Source: G965216905 sp965216905 (GTDB lineage Bacteria > Actinomycetota > Acidimicrobiia > Spongiisociales > ZC4RG35). From it: 64,000 nt of DNA. The notes under the pieces were generated by a model. That model saw only the letters and a list, made by a program, of their open reading frames with translations, had not been told where the DNA came from and ran no database searches. The stretch lies in NCBI GenBank assembly GCA_965216905.1, contig OZ244213.1:868001-932000 (forward strand). The letters run 5' to 3'. The position numbers were made by a program, and so were the translations under genes. This document shows positions 57,696 through 64,000 of the stretch, one piece after another. The first letter of the stretch is position 1. Each line of letters begins with the position of its first letter.

Positions 57696-58570
57696 GGGTC
57701 CGGCGCAGACCACGAGTCCGGGATCGTGGCGATCAGCGTGAATCCAGATCTGCGGTCTTCGGTCACCAGCGAACCGCCGACGGCCGAGAGCCTCTCTCGA
57801 AGTCCGATCAAGCCGTTTCCCGTACCGGAGACCGGCTGCCAGCCTTCATCTGGACCGGCATCGTCGACCCGCACGATCACCGCGTCGCCGTCACGCCGGA
57901 TCGACACGTCCACTTCGGTCGGTCCGGCGTGACGAGTCACGTTGCTCAAGGCCTCGGCCACCACCAGCATCACCGTGCACGCAGCGCCTCGGGAGAGCCG
58001 AAGTGATTGGTCCCGCTCCACCCTCACGGAGATGCCCGCCTCCTGAGCACGCGCAACGAGCGAGTCGATCGATTCGAGATCCGGTGGGGGCTGCACTGTG
58101 AGGTCCTCCGACGGCTCGGACCTGAGTACCGTCAGCATGCGGCGTATCTCGGCAGTGGTCTCTCGAGCGACACGCTCGATGTCGACCACCGCCATCGCAG
58201 GTTCCTCGGGAACCGACGCCGCCAACCGCCGAGCGACCGCCGCCCGGACCGTGATCACCCCGAGCCCGTGAGAGATCGTGTCGTGAAGCTCTCGGGCGAC
58301 CGACAGTCGTTGAGATGCGGCAGCTGCAGCCGCCGCCCGTTTGACCAACTCCGATTCGTAGGCGGCGCGGTCTCGCACCCCTTGCCGGGTCGCGAACACG
58401 GCCAGAAGGAGCGCCACGGATGCCATTCCGAGCGGGACACCGGCCGGCAGGGCGATCGGAGTGCCGACACCGAGCATGAGGAGCACCAAACCGGCGGGGA
58501 CGATCGTCAGCACCCACCAGGCCCGCGAGCGCCGCTGAAGGGTCTCCCCGTCCGCCGCCTGCCTCTCCAT
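57692..58570 (-). CDS. Sensor histidine kinase (HisKA_3 / NarX-like family)
   Basis: 292 residues from ATG 58570. Two or three hydrophobic segments (WWVLTIVPAGLVLLMLGVG and LGMASVALLLAVFATR) with almost no outer loop, then the phosphorylated His in LSVARELHDTISHGLGVITV; ATP-binding blocks VVAEALSNVTRHAG and SGTGNGLIGLRERLSAVGGS. Short-loop kinases of this kind often sense membrane state or are linked with ABC exporters. The open frame extends much further upstream into the antisense of the ABC ATPase; that part is rejected. Confidence 0.9.
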   Translation of the reverse strand: MERQAADGETLQRRSRAWWVLTIVPAGLVLLMLGVGTPIALPAGVPLGMASVALLLAVFATRQGVRDRAAYESELVKRAAAAAAASQRLSVARELHDTISHGLGVITVRAAVARRLAASVPEEPAMAVVDIERVARETTAEIRRMLTVLRSEPSEDLTVQPPPDLESIDSLVARAQEAGISVRVERDQSLRLSRGAACTVMLVVAEALSNVTRHAGPTEVDVSIRRDGDAVIVRVDDAGPDEGWQPVSGTGNGLIGLRERLSAVGGSLVTEDRRSGFTLIATIPDSWSAPDP

Positions 58571-58702
58571 TCGCGAAGCATATCCCTGCGGCGAAACGGA
58601 GGTATCCGCCCGTCGTAGGACCGTCCGGAGGACGATTTCGACGGTCAGGAGGTCGGCCGGGGGCCGGACGACAACCCGAGACCCTCGCGCGACGGTAACG
58701 GT

Positions 58703-59404
58703 GTGACCATCTCCACCGACTCCGTCACCAAGCAATACCGGGGCCTCCAGGTCCTCTCCGACGTCGACCTGGAGGCGTGTTCCGGCCGGGTCACTGCGCT
58801 GCTCGGCCCGAACGGCGCCGGCAAGTCTTCGCTCATGCGGATCCTGCTGGACCTCGATCGTGCGACATCCGGCGTTGCTCACTTCGGCGGGTGTCGCTAT
58901 CGAGACCTCGCCGAACCCCTCCGAACGGTTGGCGCAACCATCGAAGGTGGTGGAGCCCACCCGTCGCGGCGTGGAATCGACCACCTGGCATGGATCGCCG
59001 CCAGCAACGGCATCGCTCGGCATCGAGTCACCGACGTACTCCACCAGGTTGGACTCACGTCGGCGGCGTCGAAGCGCATCGGCAAGTACTCGGTGGGCAT
59101 GCGACAACGCCTCGCGATCGCGACGGCACTGCTCGGTGATCCGGCGTACTTCGTGCTGGACGAGCCCGGCAGCGGCCTCGACCCGGACGGCATCCGCTGG
59201 ATCCGAGAGCTCATGAGGACCTGGGCCGGCGAGGGTCGGGCAGTTCTGGTGTCGAGCCATCTGCTGGCCGAGGTGGCCGATCTCGCCGACGACGTCGTCA
59301 TCCTGGTCCGGGGACGGGTGGTGGCCGCCGGCACGACTGCCGAGGTCGTCGGGAACCACCGGACGCTCGAGGAGGCCTACTTCGAGCTGGCGGGAGACAA
59401 ATGA
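58703..59404 (+). CDS. ABC transporter ATP-binding protein
   Basis: 233 residues. Walker A LLGPNGAGKSSLMRILLDL; signature motif KYSVGMRQRLAIATALLG (normally LSGGQ, here YSVGM); Walker B YFVLDEPGSGLDPDG; switch His in VLVSSHLLAEVADLADD. This pattern is the drug/lantibiotic-exporter (BcrA/YxlF) group. GTG 58703 start. Followed by two permeases with four-base or near overlaps; divergent two-component genes lie upstream. Confidence 0.92.
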   Translation: MTISTDSVTKQYRGLQVLSDVDLEACSGRVTALLGPNGAGKSSLMRILLDLDRATSGVAHFGGCRYRDLAEPLRTVGATIEGGGAHPSRRGIDHLAWIAASNGIARHRVTDVLHQVGLTSAASKRIGKYSVGMRQRLAIATALLGDPAYFVLDEPGSGLDPDGIRWIRELMRTWAGEGRAVLVSSHLLAEVADLADDVVILVRGRVVAAGTTAEVVGNHRTLEEAYFELAGDK

Positions 59405-60213
59405 CACCGCCGGACCTGGCGCAGGGACCGGGACTGCTGCTCCGGTCGCTGCTTCGATCCGAGATCCGCAAGCTGGTCACGCTGCCGGCGCTGCGGGTGG
59501 CGCTGGGCATGGCCACCATCCTGCCGGCTTCGATCGCGTGGCTCAATGCACAGGCGATCCGAACCGCCATCGAGACCGGTCGGATGGGCAGTCTCGTGAC
59601 GGTCGAGACCACCGACGCCGGATTCGGCGAGCTGACGATCGGAGTCGTGGGGGTGATAATCGCGGCGGTCATCGCAGCCACCAGTGAGTACCGCGTCGAT
59701 CGGGCGCAATCGACGGCGCCACAGATCTTCACGTCGTTGGCGGCATGTCCACGACGCCTCCGCCTCCTGGGAGCCAGGGTCGGGGCGGTGGCGGTCGTCG
59801 TCACCGGGATGGCGCTGGTTGCCATCCCGCTGACGCTGTGGTTGTCACGGTCGGGACTGGGCCCGCACGCCGTGGCTGCGAGCTCCGAACTGACCTGGCG
59901 GGCGGTTGGAGCCTGGCTGTATTGGGTGCTGACCGCCGAGATGGCGATGGCGATCGCCACCGTCCTGCGGAGCGGAGTGGTGGCGATGGTGCTTCTGATC
60001 GGCAACGCCACGCTGGTATCGGTCAGCTTCCTCCTGTGCAAGCTGTTTCCGGCAGCTCGATACCTGCCCGATCTGGCCGGCTCGAGTCTCTTCCTCACCG
60101 ACAGCCATGTCGAAGGGCAACTCGGGCCGACTCTCGGAGGCCTGGTGATGGCGCTCTGGACGGTCGGCCTGCTCGGGGTCGCCGGCGGAGTGTTCCGTCG
60201 CTGCGACGCGTGA
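59401..60213 (+). CDS. ABC transporter permease (1)
   Basis: 270 residues. An N-terminal amphipathic start (LLRSLLRSEIRKLVTLPALR) typical of ABC-2 type permeases is followed by about six membrane helices (ATILPASIAWLNA, VIIAAVIAATSEYRVDRAQ, VGAVAVVVTGMALVAIPLTL, LGGLVMALWTVGLLGVAGG). Starts inside the ATPase stop (ATGA). Substrate unknown. Confidence 0.85.
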   Translation: MTPPDLAQGPGLLLRSLLRSEIRKLVTLPALRVALGMATILPASIAWLNAQAIRTAIETGRMGSLVTVETTDAGFGELTIGVVGVIIAAVIAATSEYRVDRAQSTAPQIFTSLAACPRRLRLLGARVGAVAVVVTGMALVAIPLTLWLSRSGLGPHAVAASSELTWRAVGAWLYWVLTAEMAMAIATVLRSGVVAMVLLIGNATLVSVSFLLCKLFPAARYLPDLAGSSLFLTDSHVEGQLGPTLGGLVMALWTVGLLGVAGGVFRRCDA

Positions 60214-60260
60214 ATCGACCGCGCCGGCCTCGAAGCCCCCTCAGGCGATTCGGAGGAGCA

Positions 60261-60947
60261 ATGGCCGCCGAGCTCGGCAAGGCCGTTGGACTGCCGAGCA
60301 TCCGGCTGACCGTCGTTTCCATCCTCACGGCCGCCCCGTTGCTCGCTGCGACGATGATCTCGGTTGCCGGGCGGACGTCCTCCGATGAAGCGTTGCTTCC
60401 GGTCGAGGTGATCGTCGGGGCGGTGCGGAGCCTCCAACTCGGATTCGCGGCTCTCGGTGTGCTGATCGCCACGAGTGAGCACACCGGTCATCAGCTTCGA
60501 ACGACCATGCTGGCGGTGCCGCGGCGGTCATTCTCCGTCGGCGCCAAAGCGGTCACTCAGGCCGTGCTGGCAGGCGCCGTCGCGGCCCCGACAGTATCCG
60601 CCATCGTTGCGGTCGCGGTTGCAGCCGGCGTATCGCCGAGGCGCGAAATGCTGCGAGCCGCGATCCAGGCGGCCATCTACCTGATAGCCGTGGCATCGCT
60701 GGGCACGGCGGTCGGCCTCGTGGCGCGATCGACGGTGACGGGCGTCGGGTTCACGCTGAGTTGGCTGATCGCCGCCGAGATGCTGGCCGGCAGTCTGGAC
60801 ACGCAGGTGATGCCATTCGTCGTCCCTCAGCAAGTGATCGTCGGATCTGCATTGCAGCCGATCTGCGGTCACTGCGTCGAGCTCTGGGTGATACCTGCGA
60901 TCGGCTGGCTGGTGGCCACGATGGTCGCACTCCGACGACCGGCTTGA
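60261..60947 (+). CDS. ABC transporter permease (2)
   Basis: 228 residues from ATG 60261, chosen because GGAGGAGCA lies directly ahead; GTG 60210, which overlaps the previous stop, would add 17 basic residues. It resembles permease 1: AELGKAVGLPSIRLTVVSIL, then about six membrane helices, including LGFAALGVLIATSEHTGHQL and a Cys-containing ICGHCVELWVIPAIGWLVAT. Together the two permeases form a heterodimeric ABC-2 exporter. Confidence 0.82.
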   Translation: MAAELGKAVGLPSIRLTVVSILTAAPLLAATMISVAGRTSSDEALLPVEVIVGAVRSLQLGFAALGVLIATSEHTGHQLRTTMLAVPRRSFSVGAKAVTQAVLAGAVAAPTVSAIVAVAVAAGVSPRREMLRAAIQAAIYLIAVASLGTAVGLVARSTVTGVGFTLSWLIAAEMLAGSLDTQVMPFVVPQQVIVGSALQPICGHCVELWVIPAIGWLVATMVALRRPA

Positions 60948-61012
60948 CGAGACCCGGGAGAAACAGACCCTCGGTCACCGGCGTGGGCGCCTTCGGTTCA
61001 TCCGCCGGCTGG

Positions 61013-61039
61013 TTATCTCGACGCGGTACCGGTCGACAG
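61013..61039 (+). promoter_or_regulatory. Sigma-28-type promoter of the second flbD
   Basis: TTAT (61013-61016), 15 bases, GTCGACAG (61032-61039), one mismatch from GCCGACAG. Lies 38 bases before the GTG of flbD and separates it from the ABC operon. Confidence 0.5.
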
Positions 61040-61077
61040 AGGTTTCGAATCGCTCCAGACAGGAAGAAGGGCAGAAC

Positions 61078-61317
61078 GTGATCGTCGTACACCGGTTGAG
61101 GGGAGAGCGCATGTTTCTCAACGCCGACCTCATCGAGTCGGTGGAAGAGACTCCCGACACGGTGTTGTTGCTGGTCGACGGTCGGAGGATCGTCGTCTCC
61201 GACACCGCCGACGACATCGCCCAGCGGGTTCGAGAGTTCCGCGCATCGATCCTCGTCAGCGCCTCTGAGATGCGATCCGGATCGAACGTCGTCCCCTTCC
61301 GTCCCGAGTTGGCTTGA
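61078..61317 (+). CDS. flbD: FlbD/SwrD-family protein (copy 2, typical)
   Basis: 79 residues. IVVHRLRGERMFLNADLIES then VEETPDTVLLLVDGRRIVVS and DTADDIAQRVREF follow the FlbD consensus closely, including N-x-D-L-I-E-x-x-E-x-x-P-D-T. It is 4 kb from the nearest other flagellar gene, but its sigma-28-type promoter joins it to the regulon. Start GTG 61078. Confidence 0.85.
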   Translation: MIVVHRLRGERMFLNADLIESVEETPDTVLLLVDGRRIVVSDTADDIAQRVREFRASILVSASEMRSGSNVVPFRPELA

Positions 61318-61326
61318 CGCCATCCA

Positions 61327-61821
61327 TCAGGGGTCGACCAGAACCGGCAGCGAACAGAGACCGTCGATGTCCGCCACCCCGACCGAGACCTCGACACCCC
61401 CCACAGCCTTCGACACCTGGACCTGGTCGGCATCGAGGGAATCGGTCCGCGGCCGCACCAGATAGCTGACCCTGGCTCCGGTCGTCTGGCGTTCGAATCC
61501 GATCGTGGCCAGCCGCTCGGCGACCTCGTCAACTCCGGCGCCGGCCAACTCGAACCGGGACTCGGGCGTCCCATCGGAGCAATCCCAATCGTGGGCCAGC
61601 GGCGACGCTCCGCCCAGCTCCGACACCACCGCATGGATCTCCTCGGCGACGCTCGTCGCCCGATATCGATCGAACGTACGGATCAGGTTCGGAACCAGCA
61701 GGATCCCGGCGACCATCACGGCCAGCGCACCGACCACGAAGATCGGAACACCCGGGCCCGAGCCTCTGATTCGTGAGCTCTCGTCGGTGAGTGGGGTGGG
61801 ATGGGTCATCCGGCCGCCCAC
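61327..61821 (-). CDS. Single-pass membrane protein of unknown function
   Basis: 164 residues from GTG 61821, which has AAAGGAGG seven bases ahead (ATG 61809 is an alternative). One membrane helix at about 25-45 (VPIFVVGALAVMVAGILLVP). The outer part has two Cys (HDWDCSDG and DGLCSLPVLVDP) that could pair, and no family I recognise. Its 5' end overlaps that of the divergent SLH-amidase gene by 21 bases. Confidence 0.65.
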   Translation of the reverse strand: MGGRMTHPTPLTDESSRIRGSGPGVPIFVVGALAVMVAGILLVPNLIRTFDRYRATSVAEEIHAVVSELGGASPLAHDWDCSDGTPESRFELAGAGVDEVAERLATIGFERQTTGARVSYLVRPRTDSLDADQVQVSKAVGGVEVSVGVADIDGLCSLPVLVDP

Positions 61822-63069
61822 GACACCACCTCCTTTCGCCGACTCGACCTATGGTCGACGCCGACACCCATCCGGAGGTTCTCCGTCCGTCTTCGAATCC
61901 TCACGGCGGCATGCTTCGTGGCAGCCGCGATGCTGGGCGCACCGGCCGGTGCATCCGTCGACGACGTGCTCGCGACCGACGCCCGGTCGTTCGTCGACGT
62001 CGGACCGTTCGACGTGTTCGCCGCAGATGTCGGAGCGCTGGCGGCCGCAGGGGTGACCCGCGGCTGCAACCCACCCGACAACGATCGCTTCTGTCCGGAA
62101 CGGTTGATCACTCGAGGGGAGATGGCCGCATTCCTCGTCCGGGCCCTCGTCCTCTCACCATCGGTCGATCGCTTCATCGACACCGCGGAGTCGCCGTTCC
62201 GAGCCGACGCCGCTGCATTGGCGGGCGGCGGCATCACCATCGGCTGCAACCCACCGGCCAACGATCGATTCTGTCCCGATGAGCCGGTGACGCGGGGCCA
62301 GATGGCCGCCTTCCTCCGTCGCGGGCTGCGGCTCCCGTCGACCACCGGTTCCGGTTTCGTCGACATCACCGGCTCGACCTTCGCCGACGACATCGCAGCC
62401 CTCGCCGATGCGGGCATCACCCGAGGGTGCAACCCGCCCGCCGGCGACCGCTTTTGCCCGACCAGGGCGGTCACCAGGGCCGAGATGGCGGCGTTCCTGG
62501 TTCGAGGGCTCGACCTGCCGTCGGCGGAACCCCCCGCCGACGCCCAGCGGGTCGACGTCGTGCGACGCTCCGAGTGGGGTGCCGGCCCAGTCCAAGGCCG
62601 TCTCCGGCCACACGAGGTTCGCTTCATCACCATCCACCATGCGGCCAGCCCACCATCGCCGGTCGGCCCGACCGCATTTCGTGGTTGGCAGGCATATCAC
62701 CAGTCGTTGGGATGGCCGGATCTCGCATATCACTTCATCATCGGCAGGAATGGCCTGGTTTATGAGGGAAGAGATGTTCGGTACGCCGGCGACACGGCCA
62801 CCGAGTACGACCCCACCGACCACTTCCTGGTGGTCCTCGAAGGCGACTTCGACGTCGAGCGGCCATCGGACGCCCAGATCGAAGGGCTGAGCCGGATCTT
62901 GGCGTGGGCGATCGAGCGCTGGGATCTGGATCCGCACCAGCTCACGGGCCATCGCGATCACGCGGCCACGACGTGTCCCGGCGATCACCTCTACGAGATG
63001 ATCGACGACGGCACGCTGGCCGACCGCGTGCAGCAGATCCTCGACTCGGGACCGGTCGTTCTGTTCTGA
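61801..63069 (+). CDS. Secreted N-acetylmuramoyl-L-alanine amidase with three SLH-like repeats
   Basis: 422 residues. A long basic N terminus then a signal helix (ILTAACFVAAAMLGAPAGAS, about 33-52). Three SLH-like repeats of about 60 residues follow; each has AALAxxGIT-x-GCNPP, then NDRFCP or GDRFCP and TRG/TRA-xMAAFL, with two Cys apiece. From about residue 250 an Amidase_2 (type 2 zinc) domain: VRFITIHHAASPPSPVG, ITHFIIGR-type segment LAYHFIIGRNGLVYEGRD, and LTGHRDHAATTCPGDHLYEM with the zinc His and Cys-containing loop. Splits the amide between muramic acid and stem peptide. Start ATG 61801 is the only in-frame ATG before the signal helix and is uncertain. Confidence 0.85.
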   Translation: MGHPAAHDTTSFRRLDLWSTPTPIRRFSVRLRILTAACFVAAAMLGAPAGASVDDVLATDARSFVDVGPFDVFAADVGALAAAGVTRGCNPPDNDRFCPERLITRGEMAAFLVRALVLSPSVDRFIDTAESPFRADAAALAGGGITIGCNPPANDRFCPDEPVTRGQMAAFLRRGLRLPSTTGSGFVDITGSTFADDIAALADAGITRGCNPPAGDRFCPTRAVTRAEMAAFLVRGLDLPSAEPPADAQRVDVVRRSEWGAGPVQGRLRPHEVRFITIHHAASPPSPVGPTAFRGWQAYHQSLGWPDLAYHFIIGRNGLVYEGRDVRYAGDTATEYDPTDHFLVVLEGDFDVERPSDAQIEGLSRILAWAIERWDLDPHQLTGHRDHAATTCPGDHLYEMIDDGTLADRVQQILDSGPVVLF

Positions 63070-63114
63070 AGATTCGTCTCCGTGGAGCGGCGAAACGGCT
63101 CCGAACGCGGACAC

Positions 63115-63498
63115 TCACGGTCCGGCCGAGTCCACCAACATGCTCGTGACCAGACTTTGGAGCTCATCCGGCTTGAAGGGCTTCGTCAGCACCCGGGCGG
63201 CCGGGTTGATGGGCCGCAAACGGCTGGGCTCGGTCATGCCGGTCAGCACCACGGTGGGAACGCCACCGGCGATGAGCGCATCCACCCAGTCGTAACCCAG
63301 ATACGCCAGGCCCAGGTGGGTGACCGCCGCCGCCGGGTTGGACGACACCAGCATCGCCTCGGCCTCCGCCCGAGATGCGGCCACCACGACCGAGCCGATC
63401 GGCCGCAATGTGACCTCCAGGAGGCGCCGCAGGCTGGCGTCGGCCTCCACCACCAGGATGGGAGGGAGTTCGGCGCCGGATGAACGCAACATGTCCAT
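63115..63498 (-). CDS. Receiver-like single-domain protein lacking the phosphoacceptor Asp
   Basis: 127 residues. The fold reads as a CheY-type receiver: PPILVVEADASLRRLLEVTL has the acidic pair, PTVVLTGMTEPSRL the Thr, and RVLTKPFKPDELQSLVTSML the Lys-Pro. Where the Asp should end strand 3 the sequence is AAAVTHLGLAYLGYDWVDAL, with His instead. It may work without phosphorylation, or be a degenerate remnant. No output domain. Monocistronic. Confidence 0.75.
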   Translation of the reverse strand: MDMLRSSGAELPPILVVEADASLRRLLEVTLRPIGSVVVAASRAEAEAMLVSSNPAAAVTHLGLAYLGYDWVDALIAGGVPTVVLTGMTEPSRLRPINPAARVLTKPFKPDELQSLVTSMLVDSAGP

Positions 63499-63640
63499 CC
63501 TGTCGACCGCCGGACCACCTGGTCAAGAATTCTCCAACAGCTCGGCAACCAGACAGGAGAGAAGCCTCAGCCTGAACCGGACGGGAACCGATGAAACCAT
63601 TGCGGCGTCCGATACCCAACCGGTCGTGGAGGAACAAGAC

Positions 63641-64000
63641 ATGCAACGTTCGACCCGGGCGATGGGCATCCTCATCGCTCTCACCTTGGCGCTGGCGGCC
63701 TGCGGCGCCAGCGACTCGAGCGACTTCTCAGACCCGACGGCGGAGGTCTCCGTCGATGGAATCGTCGAGCCGATGACCGCCGATCTGGGAAGGTCTGCAG
63801 TCGCGGCGAGCGAAGCGCCGGCGGAGGAAGCGCCGGCCGAGGCGCCGGCCGACGAGGCCCGGGCGCCCGACGATCCACTCGGAAGCGGCGGAACGGAGCC
63901 GGTGTCGCTGACCCCGGCCGACATCGGCCGCGACATCATCTTCACGGCGAACATCACCACCGCGGTCACCGATGTGATCGGGGCAGGCGAGGAGGCCACC
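63641..64000 (+). CDS. DUF4349-type lipoprotein, N-terminal part (cut by window end)
   Basis: 120 codons are visible. A lipoprotein signal peptide (MGILIALTLALAACG, lipobox LAAC) is followed by an Ala/Glu/Pro-rich linker (EAPAEEAPAEAPADEA) and RDIIFTANITTAVTDVIGAG, which resembles the start of the DUF4349 domain (RxIIYTAxLxVEVxD). GGAGGAACAAGAC precedes ATG 63641. The rest lies beyond the window. Confidence 0.7.
   Translation, partial: MQRSTRAMGILIALTLALAACGASDSSDFSDPTAEVSVDGIVEPMTADLGRSAVAASEAPAEEAPAEAPADEARAPDDPLGSGGTEPVSLTPADIGRDIIFTANITTAVTDVIGAGEEAT

Noticed and set aside
57692..59407. 571-residue histidine kinase
   Set aside because: Residues encoded beyond 58570 are antisense to the ABC ATP-binding gene; ATG 58570 gives a normal kinase.

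Overview
The window is high-GC actinobacterial DNA with dense, often ATGA- or GTGA-overlapped operons. Three things point to an Acidimicrobiia-like lineage: S-layer-type repeats with a Gly-Cys-Asn-Pro-Pro / Phe-Cys-Pro core beside TRG-MAAFL, a CsrA/FliW flagellar locus, and F420-type (DDN) and type VII-secretion-type small proteins. The class assignment is inference; no rRNA or tRNA gene was seen.

Region 1 (1-5711) is a catabolic operon: the tail of a 4-hydroxy-2-oxovalerate aldolase, two 2-keto-4-pentenoate hydratase/4-oxalocrotonate decarboxylase paralogues, a 4-oxalocrotonate tautomerase and a 2-hydroxymuconic semialdehyde dehydrogenase (lower meta-cleavage pathway for aromatics). A Rieske ferredoxin, a HAD hydrolase, a GlcG/HbpS protein, a thioredoxin-fold protein and an ABM-type small protein follow. 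Region 2 (5715-10751) holds a divergent HAD phosphatase and an acoXABC acetoin dehydrogenase cluster.

Region 3 (10759-24919) is mixed housekeeping and accessory DNA: a frame-disrupted DoxX-like gene, a thiolase, CsbD, Na/Pi cotransporter plus PhoU-like protein, a DM13 protein, an ECF sigma factor with a DUF5667-like partner and a secreted DRPT-repeat protein, an MFS transporter and alpha/beta hydrolase, an SseB-like/EspC-like type VII pair, SoxR with a divergent SoxR-type promoter driving an SDR and a QueA paralogue, a pirin behind a palindromic operator, and a DDN-type oxidoreductase.

Region 4 (24942-56961, plus 61013-61317) is a nearly complete flagellar locus: sigma-28, flagellin, fliD, fliS, the flgBC-fliEFGHIJ operon with a lytic transglycosylase, fliK, flgD, flbD-motAB-fliL, fliMNOPQR, flhBA, an FlhF-like protein without a GTPase domain, an HD-GYP protein, two FlgN-like chaperones, flgK, flgL, fliW, csrA and flgE. 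Nearly every transcription-unit start in it carries the same two-part element, TTNN-N15-GCCGACNG, which I read as the local sigma-28 promoter. The flagellin leader has two CsrA-like sites, the second overlapping the ribosome binding site, matching the presence of csrA and fliW. Between the end of the flhBA operon and the convergent HD-GYP gene lies a regular array of eight GCACANTGTGC dyads, the most unusual non-coding feature here.

Region 5 (57036-64000) has a two-component system divergent from an ABC transporter (ATPase and two permeases), a second flbD with its own sigma-28-like promoter, an unknown membrane protein, a secreted protein with three SLH-like repeats and an N-acetylmuramoyl-L-alanine amidase domain, a receiver-like protein lacking the phosphoacceptor Asp, and the start of a DUF4349-type lipoprotein.
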